64,000 nucleotides of DNA from an uncultured Limosilactobacillus sp. (GTDB taxonomy: Bacteria > Bacillota > Bacilli > Lactobacillales > Lactobacillaceae), in assembly GCF_934202705.1 (NCBI RefSeq), contig NZ_CAKPYE010000009.1, positions 1-64,000 of the forward strand. Direction: 5' to 3'. The notes beneath the pieces are model-generated. The model was not told the DNA's origin. It saw only the letters and a list, made by a program, of their open reading frames with translations, and ran no database searches. The stretch's first letter is position 1. Each line of letters opens with the position of its first letter. A program made the translations under genes and the position numbers. Positions 34,440 through 43,925 of this stretch are shown in pieces.

Positions 34440-35786
34440 TTATCGGACATAAGTTTCGTGAATCGTGCCGACTGAAAGGGCTGCTAATACCATCACGCCC
34501 CCAGCTAAGAGAAACATGTGAACTTGTGAACCACCCAGCATTGGGAAAATCGCAAAACTGAGTAATGAAGCAACAATTTGCGGCAAACAAATGGAGCCAT
34601 TGAAGAGGCCAAGATATGTTCCCATATGCTTACCAGATAACGCATTCGTAACGATCGTCAATGGATATGTGTTCATTCCTGCCCAGGCGATTCCAATCAA
34701 AGTATACGAAAGGATCAGCGTCCACGGATCATGGATAAAGAAGATCGAAATGAAGCCAAGGGCGCCAAGCACAAGGCTCCCGGCATAGCCTAATTTATGG
34801 TATTTATTTGGCACCTTAGCCAAAACGTAGGACCAAACCACTGCGGCAATTGACTGAACTGCTGCTAACACCCCATACCAATTTCCCGCTTCTTGATATT
34901 CAATCCGTGTTGCATCTGTGGTATGCCAAACGTTGTCTGCAATTGCTCCTACTGAATACGTCCAAAGATATTGGAAAGCAAACCAACAGAAAAATTGAAC
35001 CAAGGTAACCGTCCAGAAGGCCTTAGGCGCATGTTTCAGTAATGTAAACCAGTTACCGCCTTCCTTGTTATCGTCTTCAGAAATCCCATGATACTTAGCA
35101 TAGGTGGCTGGATCATATTCATGTACCCGAAAAACAGTAAAAAGACTAGTAATCACTAACAAGGCAGCACCCACGTAGAAGGAAATAATCACGGACGGTG
35201 GCACAACCCCTTTGGGCGCTTTATTGGCCACACCAAGCCATGTCAATAGGAATGGGAAGATAGCTGCCAATACTGCCCCGGTGTTCGACAAGAAACTTTG
35301 CACCCCATAGGCGTAACTTTTTTGATCATCATTGACCATATCACCAACCATCATCTTAAATGGTTGCATGGCAACATTCGATGAGAGATCCAAAAAGGCA
35401 ACGGTAATTGCTCCAAACCACAGTGCGGCTAGTGAGCCATACCCAAAGCCAAAACTTCCTGAGTTTGGTAGCAGGAGCATGACAATTACCGCTACTAACG
35501 TTCCTAACAGTAAGTATGGTAATCGACGACCACCCAGTTTTGGTGCCCAGGTGCGGTCAGAATAATAACCAATGATTGGTTGAACAATTAATCCTGCCAG
35601 TGGTGGCAAAATAAAGAACCAACCAAGATTATTTGGATCAGCACCGATCGTTTGGAAGATTCGACTCATTTGTGAGCTTTGCAAGGTAAATGCAGTTTGG
35701 ACACCCAGAAAGCCAAAGTTGATCATCCAAATCATGCTACTGGAGAGCGTCGGCAAACCAGCAGCTTTTGAATTATCTTGACTCAT
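34440..35786 (-). CDS. Maltose transporter, MFS (SLC45/GPH-like)
   Basis: A 448-residue MFS permease with 12 helices that is expected to import maltose for mapA. The N-terminal helix (FGFLGVQTAFTLQSSQMSRIFQ) and the cytoplasmic loop GYYSDRTWAPKLGGRRLPY are characteristic of the sucrose/maltose SLC45 group. I used ATG 35786, with AGGAG 8 bases upstream; the upstream GTG overlaps that ribosome site. It is the first gene of the mal operon. A paralog at 51732-53141 has the same motifs. Confidence 0.85.
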   Translation of the reverse strand: MSQDNSKAAGLPTLSSSMIWMINFGFLGVQTAFTLQSSQMSRIFQTIGADPNNLGWFFILPPLAGLIVQPIIGYYSDRTWAPKLGGRRLPYLLLGTLVAVIVMLLLPNSGSFGFGYGSLAALWFGAITVAFLDLSSNVAMQPFKMMVGDMVNDDQKSYAYGVQSFLSNTGAVLAAIFPFLLTWLGVANKAPKGVVPPSVIISFYVGAALLVITSLFTVFRVHEYDPATYAKYHGISEDDNKEGGNWFTLLKHAPKAFWTVTLVQFFCWFAFQYLWTYSVGAIADNVWHTTDATRIEYQEAGNWYGVLAAVQSIAAVVWSYVLAKVPNKYHKLGYAGSLVLGALGFISIFFIHDPWTLILSYTLIGIAWAGMNTYPLTIVTNALSGKHMGTYLGLFNGSICLPQIVASLLSFAIFPMLGGSQVHMFLLAGGVMVLAALSVGTIHETYVR

Positions 35787-35814
35787 AACAAACACTCCTT
35801 AACTTTGCGCTTTT

Positions 35815-35879
35815 TGAAAGCGCTTTTAAATTACGCCTAATAATATATCAAACATTATTCTTTAATGCAACCGTTTGCA
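35815..35879 (-). promoter_or_regulatory. mal operon promoter, MalR-type operator and cre-like site
   Basis: On the minus strand TTGCAT (35865-35870) and TATATT (35842-35847) are spaced by 17 bases. TGCAACCGTTTGCA (35866-35879) is a perfect cre match and a typical MalR-type palindrome over the -35. TGAAAGCGCTTTTA (35815-35828) matches 13 of 14 cre positions downstream of the -10. Confidence 0.7.
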
Positions 35880-35897
35880 CAATTTTTTAAATAAAAA

Positions 35898-35947
35898 AAT
35901 TCAGTTAAGCAAAACTGATGCATAACCACCGCTGCTGAACTGAATTT
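35898..35947 (-). terminator. Terminator of malR
   Basis: AAATTCAGTT pairs with AACTGAATTT, extended by AGCA/TGCT inside. On the minus strand it ends in TTTTTTTATTT. The upstream arm overlaps the malR stop codon. Confidence 0.8.
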
Positions 35948-36881
35948 AATTAAATTGATACGGTACATAAACACATTGCTGACGCGGATTAAATAATAAT
36001 TTAACCGCTTCGGCACCCAGTTTTTGTGGTTGGAGATCAATCACCGCTTGATCATTAAAAACCACTTTGATCCATTGGCTATTATTAAAGCACGCCACCG
36101 GTAATTCAGTTTCTTTTAATTGACGTGCATAACGCAGGTAGATCACATCATCCGCAAAGATCAAGCCATCAACTTTCGAGTGAGCTGCTAGCCACGCCAT
36201 CAAATCATCCTGCACTTGGAGTTCTACCACCGTTGATTGAGCTGCCCGCTCATGCATCGCTTGTTCATAACCCGACTGCCGATCAGCTTCAAAGGGATGA
36301 TTAGCTGCTGAGCGAATAAATGCTGGGTGTTGTAACTGATGCAAGTGACATAAGCGTTCCGTGGCCGCCTTTCCAACAGCCACGTTGTCATTATCGACGA
36401 ACCGGTCTGTCGCATTGTAGGGATGACCGACAATAACATATGTCAAATGCTGTCGTTGGAGATAACTAACGATCGGATCATTCTGCTTCGAATACAATAA
36501 AACGAACTTATGTACTTTCGCTTGCTGAGCCATTGCGTCCACTTGCCGAACTAAGTCTTCCTGATTGGTTCCCATTGCTACCATCATTTCATAATTTTGG
36601 CGCCGAATTGCTTTACCAATCCCCCACATAATTTCAATATGGAACGGATTAGCTGGCTGGGTTGTTTGAATATCTGGAATGGGAAAAACAACTCCAATGA
36701 TGTTCGCTTCACCACGGCTTAAATTCCGTGCAGAAAAGTTCGGGCGATAGCCTAATTCACGGGCAATCTGTTTCACCCGTTGGCGAGTTTGAAGACTAAT
36801 GCGCGGATTGTCATTTAACGCTCGTGACGCTGTAGATGTTGAAACTCCTGCTTTTGCTGCAATTGTTCTAATTGTTACCAA
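35946..36881 (-). CDS. malR: LacI-family regulator, MalR-like
   Basis: A 311-residue LacI-type repressor. The N-terminal helix-turn-helix MVTIRTIAAKAGVSTSTASR is followed by the hinge SARNLSRGEANIIGVV and a periplasmic-binding-like effector domain. I placed the start at TTG 36881: GGAGG lies 8 bases upstream, and the in-frame ATG at 36896 is part of that ribosome site. The gene is directly upstream of the maltose operon, whose -35 carries a LacI-type palindrome. Control of maltose use is therefore likely. Confidence 0.85.
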   Translation of the reverse strand: MVTIRTIAAKAGVSTSTASRALNDNPRISLQTRQRVKQIARELGYRPNFSARNLSRGEANIIGVVFPIPDIQTTQPANPFHIEIMWGIGKAIRRQNYEMMVAMGTNQEDLVRQVDAMAQQAKVHKFVLLYSKQNDPIVSYLQRQHLTYVIVGHPYNATDRFVDNDNVAVGKAATERLCHLHQLQHPAFIRSAANHPFEADRQSGYEQAMHERAAQSTVVELQVQDDLMAWLAAHSKVDGLIFADDVIYLRYARQLKETELPVACFNNSQWIKVVFNDQAVIDLQPQKLGAEAVKLLFNPRQQCVYVPYQFN

Positions 36882-36927
36882 CCGACTATCCTCCATAAAC
36901 GTAATAATCTTATTTTATCAAAAAAAG

Positions 36928-36964
36928 CAGGTTGTGACTGGACTTTTTCACCCGTCACAACCTG
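36928..36964 (-). terminator. Terminator downstream of the 289-residue membrane protein gene
   Basis: CAGGTTGTGAC pairs perfectly with GTCACAACCTG. On the minus strand the stem is followed by CTTTTTTT. It separates the membrane protein gene from malR. Confidence 0.9.
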
Positions 36965-36970
36965 TTCACA

Positions 36971-37840
36971 CTATTGATAAAGATTTCGTCGCTGCTGAGC
37001 GGTTGCTGCATGTTCTTCACGATCTTTATAAGCCACATGCGCAACCAGGCCAAAATCACCGTCCGTCAAAATGGTCGTTCCCCGTCGTCCAGGAATCTTA
37101 TGCGGACCGCCAATGACATAAACATTGGCCAAGTACAAGCGGTACTTCTCGTGAGCCGCATGGACGTCAGTCAACCCGACTTTAGTAATGTGACCGACTC
37201 GAACACGCTCCATTTGATTCAGTCCAGCATAAATTTCGAGGCGATGTTCGAATTCATTATGGACAAGATCAAAGTACGGTGGGGTTTGATGATCGTTCAA
37301 TGCATTCACCGGTTGATGAGTTTGATTGTATTCATCAATAATGGCCTCCGCATCTTTCCCATTATAGTTTGCAGTAAAAATCCCCTGTTCCACTAATTGA
37401 TCTACCAAATGGCGCAAATTATATTGTTCTTCATGATTAATGGCCACTTCAGCACTAATCAAATTACTATCCGTGAAATAACCGTTAGCCTGGTTATTGA
37501 TCATTGCAGCAGCCCGATCAGCGCGTGTTTGCTGTCGAGTTTCATTGCTTTGGTCATAACCCGTAATTTTCACTAACCATGGTGAAAGCACATCATATCG
37601 CGATGTCCGATCTAAAAAATAGTAGACAGCATTTAAATATACGTAGTATGTAATCAGTACCACTGCTAAACAGTACAGCAGGCCCCGCATCCAAACCCGA
37701 TTTACTAATAATCGATATGTAACATAAATTAAGTAGAAATCACCAAGCAGGGCCACCACCGTGTAAATCTTATTTTTTAACTTGGTATTGATATTAAAGT
37801 AGCCCAATGAATGGTTAATCATATCAAGAAAACTAAACAT
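36971..37840 (-). CDS. Two-helix membrane protein, conserved in lactobacilli
   Basis: A 289-residue protein of unknown function. Two membrane helices lie near 25-45 and 50-75. A long hydrophilic domain of about 210 residues follows, probably cytoplasmic, with charged helices and a GGPHKIPGRRG loop. I recall similar uncharacterised DUF-class proteins in lactobacilli but cannot name the family with certainty. It starts 13 bases after a gene for a surface protein with a disordered tail, so the two probably act together. Confidence 0.65.
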   Translation of the reverse strand: MFSFLDMINHSLGYFNINTKLKNKIYTVVALLGDFYLIYVTYRLLVNRVWMRGLLYCLAVVLITYYVYLNAVYYFLDRTSRYDVLSPWLVKITGYDQSNETRQQTRADRAAAMINNQANGYFTDSNLISAEVAINHEEQYNLRHLVDQLVEQGIFTANYNGKDAEAIIDEYNQTHQPVNALNDHQTPPYFDLVHNEFEHRLEIYAGLNQMERVRVGHITKVGLTDVHAAHEKYRLYLANVYVIGGPHKIPGRRGTTILTDGDFGLVAHVAYKDREEHAATAQQRRNLYQ

Positions 37841-37853
37841 GGCTTACCCTCCC

Positions 37854-38270
37854 TTAGTTGTTACTAGTGGTACCACCGGCACCACTAGTCGGCTTGGATT
37901 GATTAGTGTCTTGATTATTATTAGTACCGTTATTAGTGGTGGTCGTGTTCTCATTTGTTGAATTCGACTTGTTGGTAGTAGTTTCATTTTGTCCAGCCGT
38001 GCCACCGTTATTATTTGTCTGATTATTAGTGGATGAGCTGGACCGAGTGGTTGACGACGATGATTGATCATCACGATCATCATTATTACTATTGCGATCA
38101 CTACTGTCACGCTGCTGATCATCGGTTGTCCGCTGCCTAGTGCGCGTACTGGTTACTTTTGCCCCTTCATTTGTATGGGTCGTTTTGTTAACAACCACGT
38201 TCGTTGCACCTAATGCTAAAACTAATGACACTAGAGCAAATGGGGTAACAAATGGTGGTGTTTTTAACAT
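37854..38270 (-). CDS. Membrane-anchored, Ser/Thr/Asn-rich disordered protein
   Basis: A 138-residue protein. One hydrophobic segment (FVTPFALVSLVLALGATNVVV, about 7-27) is followed by about 110 residues made almost only of Asn, Thr, Ser, Gln, Asp and Arg. The tail is clearly disordered and may be an O-glycosylated stalk or wall-spanning linker. No LPxTG motif is present. I used the ATG at 38270, with AAAGGAG upstream; the upstream in-frame ATG at 38294 lacks this. It forms an operon with the two-helix membrane protein. Confidence 0.65.
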   Translation of the reverse strand: MLKTPPFVTPFALVSLVLALGATNVVVNKTTHTNEGAKVTSTRTRQRTTDDQQRDSSDRNSNNDDRDDQSSSSTTRSSSSTNNQTNNNGGTAGQNETTTNKSNSTNENTTTTNNGTNNNQDTNQSKPTSGAGGTTSNN

Positions 38271-38333
38271 TTTCAAGCTCCTTTTTGTACCCAATTATAA
38301 TCAACTTTCTGCCGAATGAAGGTTAAGGATCTC

Positions 38334-38777
38334 CTAAGATTTTTCATTCATCCGCCGTTGACATTCTGCGCAATAACCATACAGTTCAAAACTATGGCCG
38401 GTAATTTTGGCCCCTGGTAACTGTTTTTGGTAATCTGCATAATCAAAGTTGACCATCTTAATTTCTTGCACCTTGCCACAATTTTGACAAATAAAATGGT
38501 GATGATGGTGTGGATCACATTCTAACTTCACCATTAAGCCGTTTGTTCCGGGTTTCGTTTCAACCAATTTTAGTTCTTTAAATTCTTGAAGATTGCGGTA
38601 AATCGTATCGTGGCTAATGTTTGGGTACTGTTTGCGCATTCGCCGATCGACCTCCGTAATGTCAACATACCGATCTAAGGAAGCTTCTAAAATTCGGACT
38701 AACGATTCCCGTTGTTTGGTCCAACGGAGACCACGTTGCTTGATTCGTTGCTTAGCGAATGTAAGACTTTCCGTCAT
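38334..38777 (-). CDS. Fur-family metalloregulator
   Basis: A 147-residue Fur-type repressor. The winged helix (about 15-80) includes HDTIYRNLQEF. The metal-binding region has HHHHH at 90-94 and two Cys pairs, Cys97-x-x-Cys100 and Cys136-x-x-Cys139, which form the structural zinc site. Sequence alone does not separate PerR, Zur and Fur. The gene follows the guanylate-kinase-like gene by 3 bases in an unusual Nudix-kinase-Fur operon. Confidence 0.85.
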   Translation of the reverse strand: MTESLTFAKQRIKQRGLRWTKQRESLVRILEASLDRYVDITEVDRRMRKQYPNISHDTIYRNLQEFKELKLVETKPGTNGLMVKLECDPHHHHHFICQNCGKVQEIKMVNFDYADYQKQLPGAKITGHSFELYGYCAECQRRMNEKS

Positions 38778-38780
38778 TGA

Positions 38781-39344
38781 TTATCCCTCCACTTCCTGAT
38801 GAAAAAGCTGGTCCAGTTTTGCAGCCGTTTCCTTCCAGCGATCATTTACGATCACGTGAGCCTTGCCGCGCAATTGAACTGGTAGTGTGAGGTCACGTTC
38901 ATATTCATTACTACGTAGTCGCGAGGTAATGGCTTGTTTTAAATCACCGCGTGATTTCAGTCGTTGTGCTAATTTTTTAAAGTGAGAAACGGTCAAAAAA
39001 ATAATGATTGCTTGGTCACCAAGCTTTTCCTTATAAGTAATGGCCCCTTTGGTATCTAACACAATGACATCAAAACGGTGGTCACGCCAGCCACGTTTTA
39101 ATCCTTCCAATGAAGATCCGTATAAGTGGTGATCATACTCCACCTTTTCCAACAAGTGCAGCTTTTGCATTGAATGGCGATCTTCAAAGTAATAATCAAC
39201 CCCATCCCGTTCATTTGAACGCGGTGGCCGTGTTGTGTGCGTAATCACTTTAAACATGTCATACTTCTTTTTTAAATAGCGGGCAACCGTCGTTTTCCCA
39301 GAACCAGTCGCTCCAGTGATTACAAATACTTTTTTCTTCTCCAT
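38781..39344 (-). CDS. Guanylate kinase-like nucleotide-binding protein
   Basis: A 187-residue P-loop protein of the guanylate kinase family, with Walker A GATGSGKT at 11-18. THTTRPPRSNERDGVDYYF and the YDHHLYGSS region match the GMP-binding segment, and FDVIVLDTKGA the Walker B position. It is probably a second, divergent GMK-like protein rather than the housekeeping enzyme. Its ATG overlaps the Nudix stop in a TAATG junction, so translation is coupled. Confidence 0.75.
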   Translation of the reverse strand: MEKKKVFVITGATGSGKTTVARYLKKKYDMFKVITHTTRPPRSNERDGVDYYFEDRHSMQKLHLLEKVEYDHHLYGSSLEGLKRGWRDHRFDVIVLDTKGAITYKEKLGDQAIIIFLTVSHFKKLAQRLKSRGDLKQAITSRLRSNEYERDLTLPVQLRGKAHVIVNDRWKETAAKLDQLFHQEVEG

Positions 39345-39766
39345 TAGTTTTGCTGACTAATCAAATGAGCGTGCACTTGGGACAAAAGTTCTTTCAAATT
39401 AGTATAAGTCAACCGTTGTCGGGCTTCATCATAATTAAACCAGCCCGCACCTTTAATTTCCTCAGCTTGCAGTTTTAGCGGTTCTGATTCCGCGAGTTTG
39501 GCAGTATAGAGGGTCATTTGTTTCCGATTGCCATTCGGCAAATCATATTCAGTATAGACATGAAAACTAGTATCGATTGGTAAATCCAGGGACGTTTCTT
39601 CTTTGATTTCACGATGAGCAGTTGCCTCCAGAGTCTCATTGACTTCAACATGCCCCTTCGGAAAGCCCCAGAAGTTTCCTTGGTTGGTACTTTCTAATAA
39701 CAGGTACTGTAATTCGCCATTGTTCAACCGGTACACAACTGCTCCAGCTGTAACTTCAATTGCCAT
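39344..39766 (-). CDS. Nudix hydrolase, Ap4A-hydrolase-like
   Basis: A 140-residue Nudix protein. The Nudix box is complete: Gly38, Glu44, Arg52-Glu53 and Glu56-Glu57 in GHVEVNE...REIKEET. The sequence around LLLESTNQGNFWGFPKGHVE is typical of bis(5'-nucleosyl)-tetraphosphatases that clear alarmone-like Ap4A. I used ATG 39766, preceded by GAGGTG; the upstream GTG overlaps that site. First gene of the Nudix-kinase-Fur operon. Confidence 0.85.
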   Translation of the reverse strand: MAIEVTAGAVVYRLNNGELQYLLLESTNQGNFWGFPKGHVEVNETLEATAHREIKEETSLDLPIDTSFHVYTEYDLPNGNRKQMTLYTAKLAESEPLKLQAEEIKGAGWFNYDEARQRLTYTNLKELLSQVHAHLISQQN

Positions 39767-39878
39767 TCTGAACACCTCTTAATGAATTTTTAATTGACTT
39801 TTAATGTTTGTTAACATTATGATAGTTCTAATGCGGAATCTATATTATATGACATTATAACAAAGGTGGTTAGTGATT

Positions 39879-41273
39879 ATGCATTTAAAAATTTTCAGAA
39901 AGGAAAGTCTTTCTAATTACTTAGGAGCCGACCAGCACTTCGTTAAATCGCTCTCCGCTTTTGATTTAATGACCATGGGTGTTGGAGCAGTAATCGGAAC
40001 TGGGATCTTTATTCTCCCGGGGACCGTTGCTGCTAATGATGCTGGTCCGGGAGTAATTATATCATTCCTTTTAGCAGCGATTGTTTGTGCTCTTGCAGCA
40101 ATGTGTTACGCAGAATTTTCGTCTGCGCTCCCCGTTGCCGGAAGCGCCTATTCATATGGCAATATTATTTTTGGTGAATTCATCGGTTGGATCCTTGGTT
40201 GGGCACTAGTGCTTGAATATATGCTAGCAGTGGCTACCGTCTCAACCGGCTGGTCTGCCTATTTCAACTCATTATTGGCTAGCTTCGGTATTCACATTCC
40301 AAAGGCCGTGGCCGGGCCGTTTGACCCTGCTCATGGAACCTACTTTAATTTAGTAGCTGTGATCATTGTTTTGATCGTTAGCTTAATCTTATCGCGTGGG
40401 ATGCAATCATCCAAACGGGTTAACAATGCCATGGTTATTTTAAAGATTGCAATTATTTTAATGTTTATCGGTGTCGGCTTCTTCTTTATCAAGCCCGCTA
40501 ATTATCATCCATTCTTACCTTATCACGTGAGCGGTGTTTTGAAGGGTGCAACGACTGTCTTCTTTGCCTTTCTTGGCTTTGACGCTGTTTCAAGTTCCGC
40601 CGCGGAAGTTAAAAGTCCGAAAAAGAACATGCCAATCGGTATTTTAGGCACTCTGCTCGTTGCTGCGGTCCTGTATATGGGCGTCTCAGCTGTCTTAGTC
40701 GGTATGGTAAAGTACACCAAATTGGATGTCGCAAACCCGGTTTCGTACGCTTTAAAATTAGTTCATCAGGGTTGGCTAGCTGATACGTTGGCAATTGGTG
40801 CTTTAATCGGTATGTTTACCATGATGATTACCACCATTTTTGCCAGTTCACGATTGGTTTACTCAATCGGGCGGGATGGCTTATTGCCAAAGCCCCTCAG
40901 TAAATTAAACGAAGCAAAGGGGGAAACTCCAGAAAACGCGTTACTCTTTGTCACCATCATTATCGCCGTGATGGGTGGTTTAGTATCCCTTGATGAATTA
41001 ACAAGTTTGGTTAACATTGGCACACTATTAGCATTTACTTTTGTTTCATTTGGGATCATCCCGCTTCGCCATCGACAAGACATCAATAACCATGGTGGTT
41101 TCCAAGTACCGCTTTATCCGATCTTGCCAATCATTTCGGGGCTGGCTTGTATCTGGATGATTTGTCAACTAGGCAAAACCACTTTTATTGGAGCAGGAAT
41201 TTGGTTCATTCTTGGCATTGTCATTTACTTTAGTTATGGCTACCGCCACAGTACGATCGCTTCCAACAAATAA
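39879..41273 (+). CDS. APC-family amino acid permease (CAT-like)
   Basis: A 464-residue transporter with 12 helices. The first helix carries MGVGAVIGTGIFILPG, the substrate-binding motif of APC transporters; FFAFLGFDAVSSSAAEVKSPKKNMP on helix 6 matches the cationic amino acid transporter/YfnA branch. Substrate not assigned. AGGTGG lies 9 bases upstream of ATG 39879; the earlier in-frame GTG overlaps the ribosome site region. Monocistronic, with its own terminator. Confidence 0.8.
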   Translation: MHLKIFRKESLSNYLGADQHFVKSLSAFDLMTMGVGAVIGTGIFILPGTVAANDAGPGVIISFLLAAIVCALAAMCYAEFSSALPVAGSAYSYGNIIFGEFIGWILGWALVLEYMLAVATVSTGWSAYFNSLLASFGIHIPKAVAGPFDPAHGTYFNLVAVIIVLIVSLILSRGMQSSKRVNNAMVILKIAIILMFIGVGFFFIKPANYHPFLPYHVSGVLKGATTVFFAFLGFDAVSSSAAEVKSPKKNMPIGILGTLLVAAVLYMGVSAVLVGMVKYTKLDVANPVSYALKLVHQGWLADTLAIGALIGMFTMMITTIFASSRLVYSIGRDGLLPKPLSKLNEAKGETPENALLFVTIIIAVMGGLVSLDELTSLVNIGTLLAFTFVSFGIIPLRHRQDINNHGGFQVPLYPILPIISGLACIWMICQLGKTTFIGAGIWFILGIVIYFSYGYRHSTIASNK

Positions 41274-41280
41274 AATCTTA

Positions 41281-41307
41281 ACGGGCAACTGATCATTAGT
41301 TGCCCGT
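41281..41307 (+). terminator. Terminator after the amino acid permease
   Basis: ACGGGCAACT pairs perfectly with AGTTGCCCGT around a 7-base loop, followed by TTTGTTAATT. Confidence 0.9.
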
Positions 41308-41395
41308 TTTGTTAATTATTAATAATATTTAACTACTTTTCTCCCATCGAGAGTGTAATAATAATGATAACTATATTATGCGAGGTGTTCTTTCG

Positions 41396-43795
41396 ATGAA
41401 AAATAATCAATTTGCAATTGCCCCAGCTGATCACCAGCAACGCATCACTGAGCTACAAAAAATTCGTTTACTACAGCCGGATGAAGAGCAACAACTTACC
41501 CCCAACCAACTCTGGACAAAATTACTGACCAGAATTCATGTTGCGGGTCAAACTCCCGCACTTGACCATGAATGGCTAAATAGCCTTCTGGCTACACCAA
41601 ACCTTTCGATTACTGATTGGTTAACTCAAGATGCATCATTAACGGATGACGTTTTCTATCTCGTCGCCCTCCAGCTGCTCCAATTTGAACCAGCAATTGA
41701 TTTTGATATCCACGCCCCCCTTGCTGGGATGAAAAAGATTCAATTGCCAATGGAACAGCATGCTAAATGGACCACCGCTAACATCATCGATGCCTTTTAC
41801 TTGTTATTAAATACTCGCACTAAACTCGGGCAAAATTTACTCGACCGCCTTACTAGCCAAGGAATGCTCACTTGGACATACTCCTTACCAGTTAATCAAA
41901 AGCCAATCTTTTTCAATGGCAAGCCAATTGCTAGTTTTGATCCAACCAGCTTTATTCGCGAAGTGGTGTATGTTGAAACTGACATGGACACTGATTATGA
42001 TGGTCAGACTGACCTTGTGAAGGTCGAAATCATGCGTCCTGTAGACAGTAATAATGGCTTAAAAGTTCCTGCCGTCTTCACCGCGAGTCCATATAATCAA
42101 GGGACCAATGATGAATGGGGCGAAAAAATTACCCATAATGTTAATGTGCCACTTACACATAAGCGTGCCAAAGAACAATCGCCTGAGGAACCCAATTTCC
42201 CAATGACTTTTACCAAACATTCAGTCAATGGCGAAAGCCAAACCGCTACAGAGTCATTTAGTTCCACGCCAGCATACACCCTGAATACTTACTTAAGCGT
42301 GCGTGGCTATGCCATTGTCTATGCTTCTGGCATTGGCACAAAAGATTCTGATGGTTTACAAACCTGTGGTTCACCGGAACAAACTGCTTCAATGAAGGCA
42401 GTTGTGGAATGGCTTCATGGTGACCGTCGGGCATTCACGGATCGTACCAGCGGAATCACCATCCGCGCAGATTGGTGTAATGGTAATGTTGGAATGACGG
42501 GACGTTCTTATCTCGGTACCCTGGCGACGGCAGTGGCAACAACTGGCGTTCCTGGTTTGAAAGCCATCGTTAGCGAAGCGGCAATTTCCAATTGGTATGA
42601 CTATTACCGAGAAAACGGCTTAGTAATGGCTCCAGGTGGTTTTCAAGGTGAGGATGCTGACGTATTGGCTGCTGAAACCTTCAGCCGGACCAAATCACCT
42701 GCTGACTATCAACGAATTGAAACTACCAATAATCGTTATCTGAAGGGACTAGAAGCAGCTGAAGACCGGTCTACCGGGAACTATAATGGCTTTTGGGCAC
42801 ACCGTAATTACATGCCAAACGTTGATAACATTAAGTGTTCCGTCATGATGGTGCATGGGCTTAACGACTGGAACGTTAAACCAGTCAATGTAAAGAACCT
42901 TTACGATGCCCTCCAAGGAATGCCCAACACTAGTAAGTTAATTCTGCATCAAGGCCAACACATCTACATTAATGCTTTCCGCTCACTAGACTTCTCAGAA
43001 ATGATTAACCTATGGTTTGCCAACAAACTATGGAACTTAGAGAACCATGCTGATGATTTACTACCCAATGTGCTGGTTCAGGACAATATCCATCCAGAAA
43101 CATGGACCACCTATACGAACTGGTCAGGTAACCACAGTACGACCCTTAATCTCACTGCCCACGGTCTCACCACTGAACAGCCAACTAATGCTTCGGTCGT
43201 AACCTTTAATGATCAGCAAACGGCGTCAACTTATCAGCAATGGTGTCACCATCCTGCTGATTGGTCCAAAGCCTTGTTAAATGATCGCGATGGTCAATTT
43301 AGCGCCCACTTTAGTAGTGCACCATTGAAAAACGATTGGCTATTACGCGGCACTCCAACATTAAAAGTTCGCATTGCGGCGTCTGTTGACCATGGATTAT
43401 TGAGTGCCCGCCTAGTTGATCGCGGAACCGCGAAGCGCTTAACTATTTCACCGGTCATTCTCGCAAAAGGCGGCCTTGAACTAGCTTACCACTTCGGCAC
43501 AGACGATCTTCGCGAATTCCAACTTCAAAAGCAACCAACTGATGCGAAAGTCATTTCATATGGCCATATCAACCTCCAAAATCGTCATGACGCGTCAACC
43601 GTTGACGATTTAGTTGCTGGTCAGTTTGTTGATGTCGAACTACCGCTGCAACCAGTCTTTCACACCTTAAGCGCTGGTCACCAATTAGAATTAATCCTGT
43701 TTGCAACGGACTACGAAATGACGTTACGGGGTAACGAAGCCATTTCCTATCAAATTGACCCGCAAAATTGCTCGTTAATTCTACCAAATAACTAA
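41396..43795 (+). CDS. pepX: Xaa-Pro dipeptidyl-peptidase
   Basis: Releases X-Pro dipeptides from peptide N-termini, an intracellular step in casein and peptide use. It is a 799-residue S15 serine peptidase. The N-terminal helical domain is followed by the catalytic core with Ser371 in GMTGRSYLGT, an Asp in MMVHGLNDWNV and a His in LHQGQHIY, then a C-terminal jelly-roll. Length is normal. I used ATG 41396 with GAGGTG upstream, not the ATG at 41378. Confidence 0.95.
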   Translation: MKNNQFAIAPADHQQRITELQKIRLLQPDEEQQLTPNQLWTKLLTRIHVAGQTPALDHEWLNSLLATPNLSITDWLTQDASLTDDVFYLVALQLLQFEPAIDFDIHAPLAGMKKIQLPMEQHAKWTTANIIDAFYLLLNTRTKLGQNLLDRLTSQGMLTWTYSLPVNQKPIFFNGKPIASFDPTSFIREVVYVETDMDTDYDGQTDLVKVEIMRPVDSNNGLKVPAVFTASPYNQGTNDEWGEKITHNVNVPLTHKRAKEQSPEEPNFPMTFTKHSVNGESQTATESFSSTPAYTLNTYLSVRGYAIVYASGIGTKDSDGLQTCGSPEQTASMKAVVEWLHGDRRAFTDRTSGITIRADWCNGNVGMTGRSYLGTLATAVATTGVPGLKAIVSEAAISNWYDYYRENGLVMAPGGFQGEDADVLAAETFSRTKSPADYQRIETTNNRYLKGLEAAEDRSTGNYNGFWAHRNYMPNVDNIKCSVMMVHGLNDWNVKPVNVKNLYDALQGMPNTSKLILHQGQHIYINAFRSLDFSEMINLWFANKLWNLENHADDLLPNVLVQDNIHPETWTTYTNWSGNHSTTLNLTAHGLTTEQPTNASVVTFNDQQTASTYQQWCHHPADWSKALLNDRDGQFSAHFSSAPLKNDWLLRGTPTLKVRIAASVDHGLLSARLVDRGTAKRLTISPVILAKGGLELAYHFGTDDLREFQLQKQPTDAKVISYGHINLQNRHDASTVDDLVAGQFVDVELPLQPVFHTLSAGHQLELILFATDYEMTLRGNEAISYQIDPQNCSLILPNN

Positions 43796-43818
43796 TTAGC
43801 ACTCTCATCTTAAAGTCA

Positions 43819-43858
43819 ATGCCTGGTGGCGTCATGATAATGACAGCTACCAGGCATT
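43819..43858 (+). terminator. Terminator after pepX
   Basis: AATGCCTGGT pairs with ACCAGGCATT, with an inner TCAT/ATGA pairing. It is followed by GTTATTT. Confidence 0.8.
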
Positions 43859-43925
43859 GTTATTTAAAGAAAAATGAGTTAACATTTACCATATTCTAAT
43901 AATTAAGCAGAGAGGAAGGCAGATT

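Noticed and set aside
37854..38122. Overlapping minus-strand ORF in the frame beside the disordered protein
   Set aside because: It is a shadow frame produced by the repetitive Asn/Thr/Ser codons; it has no ribosome site of its own.
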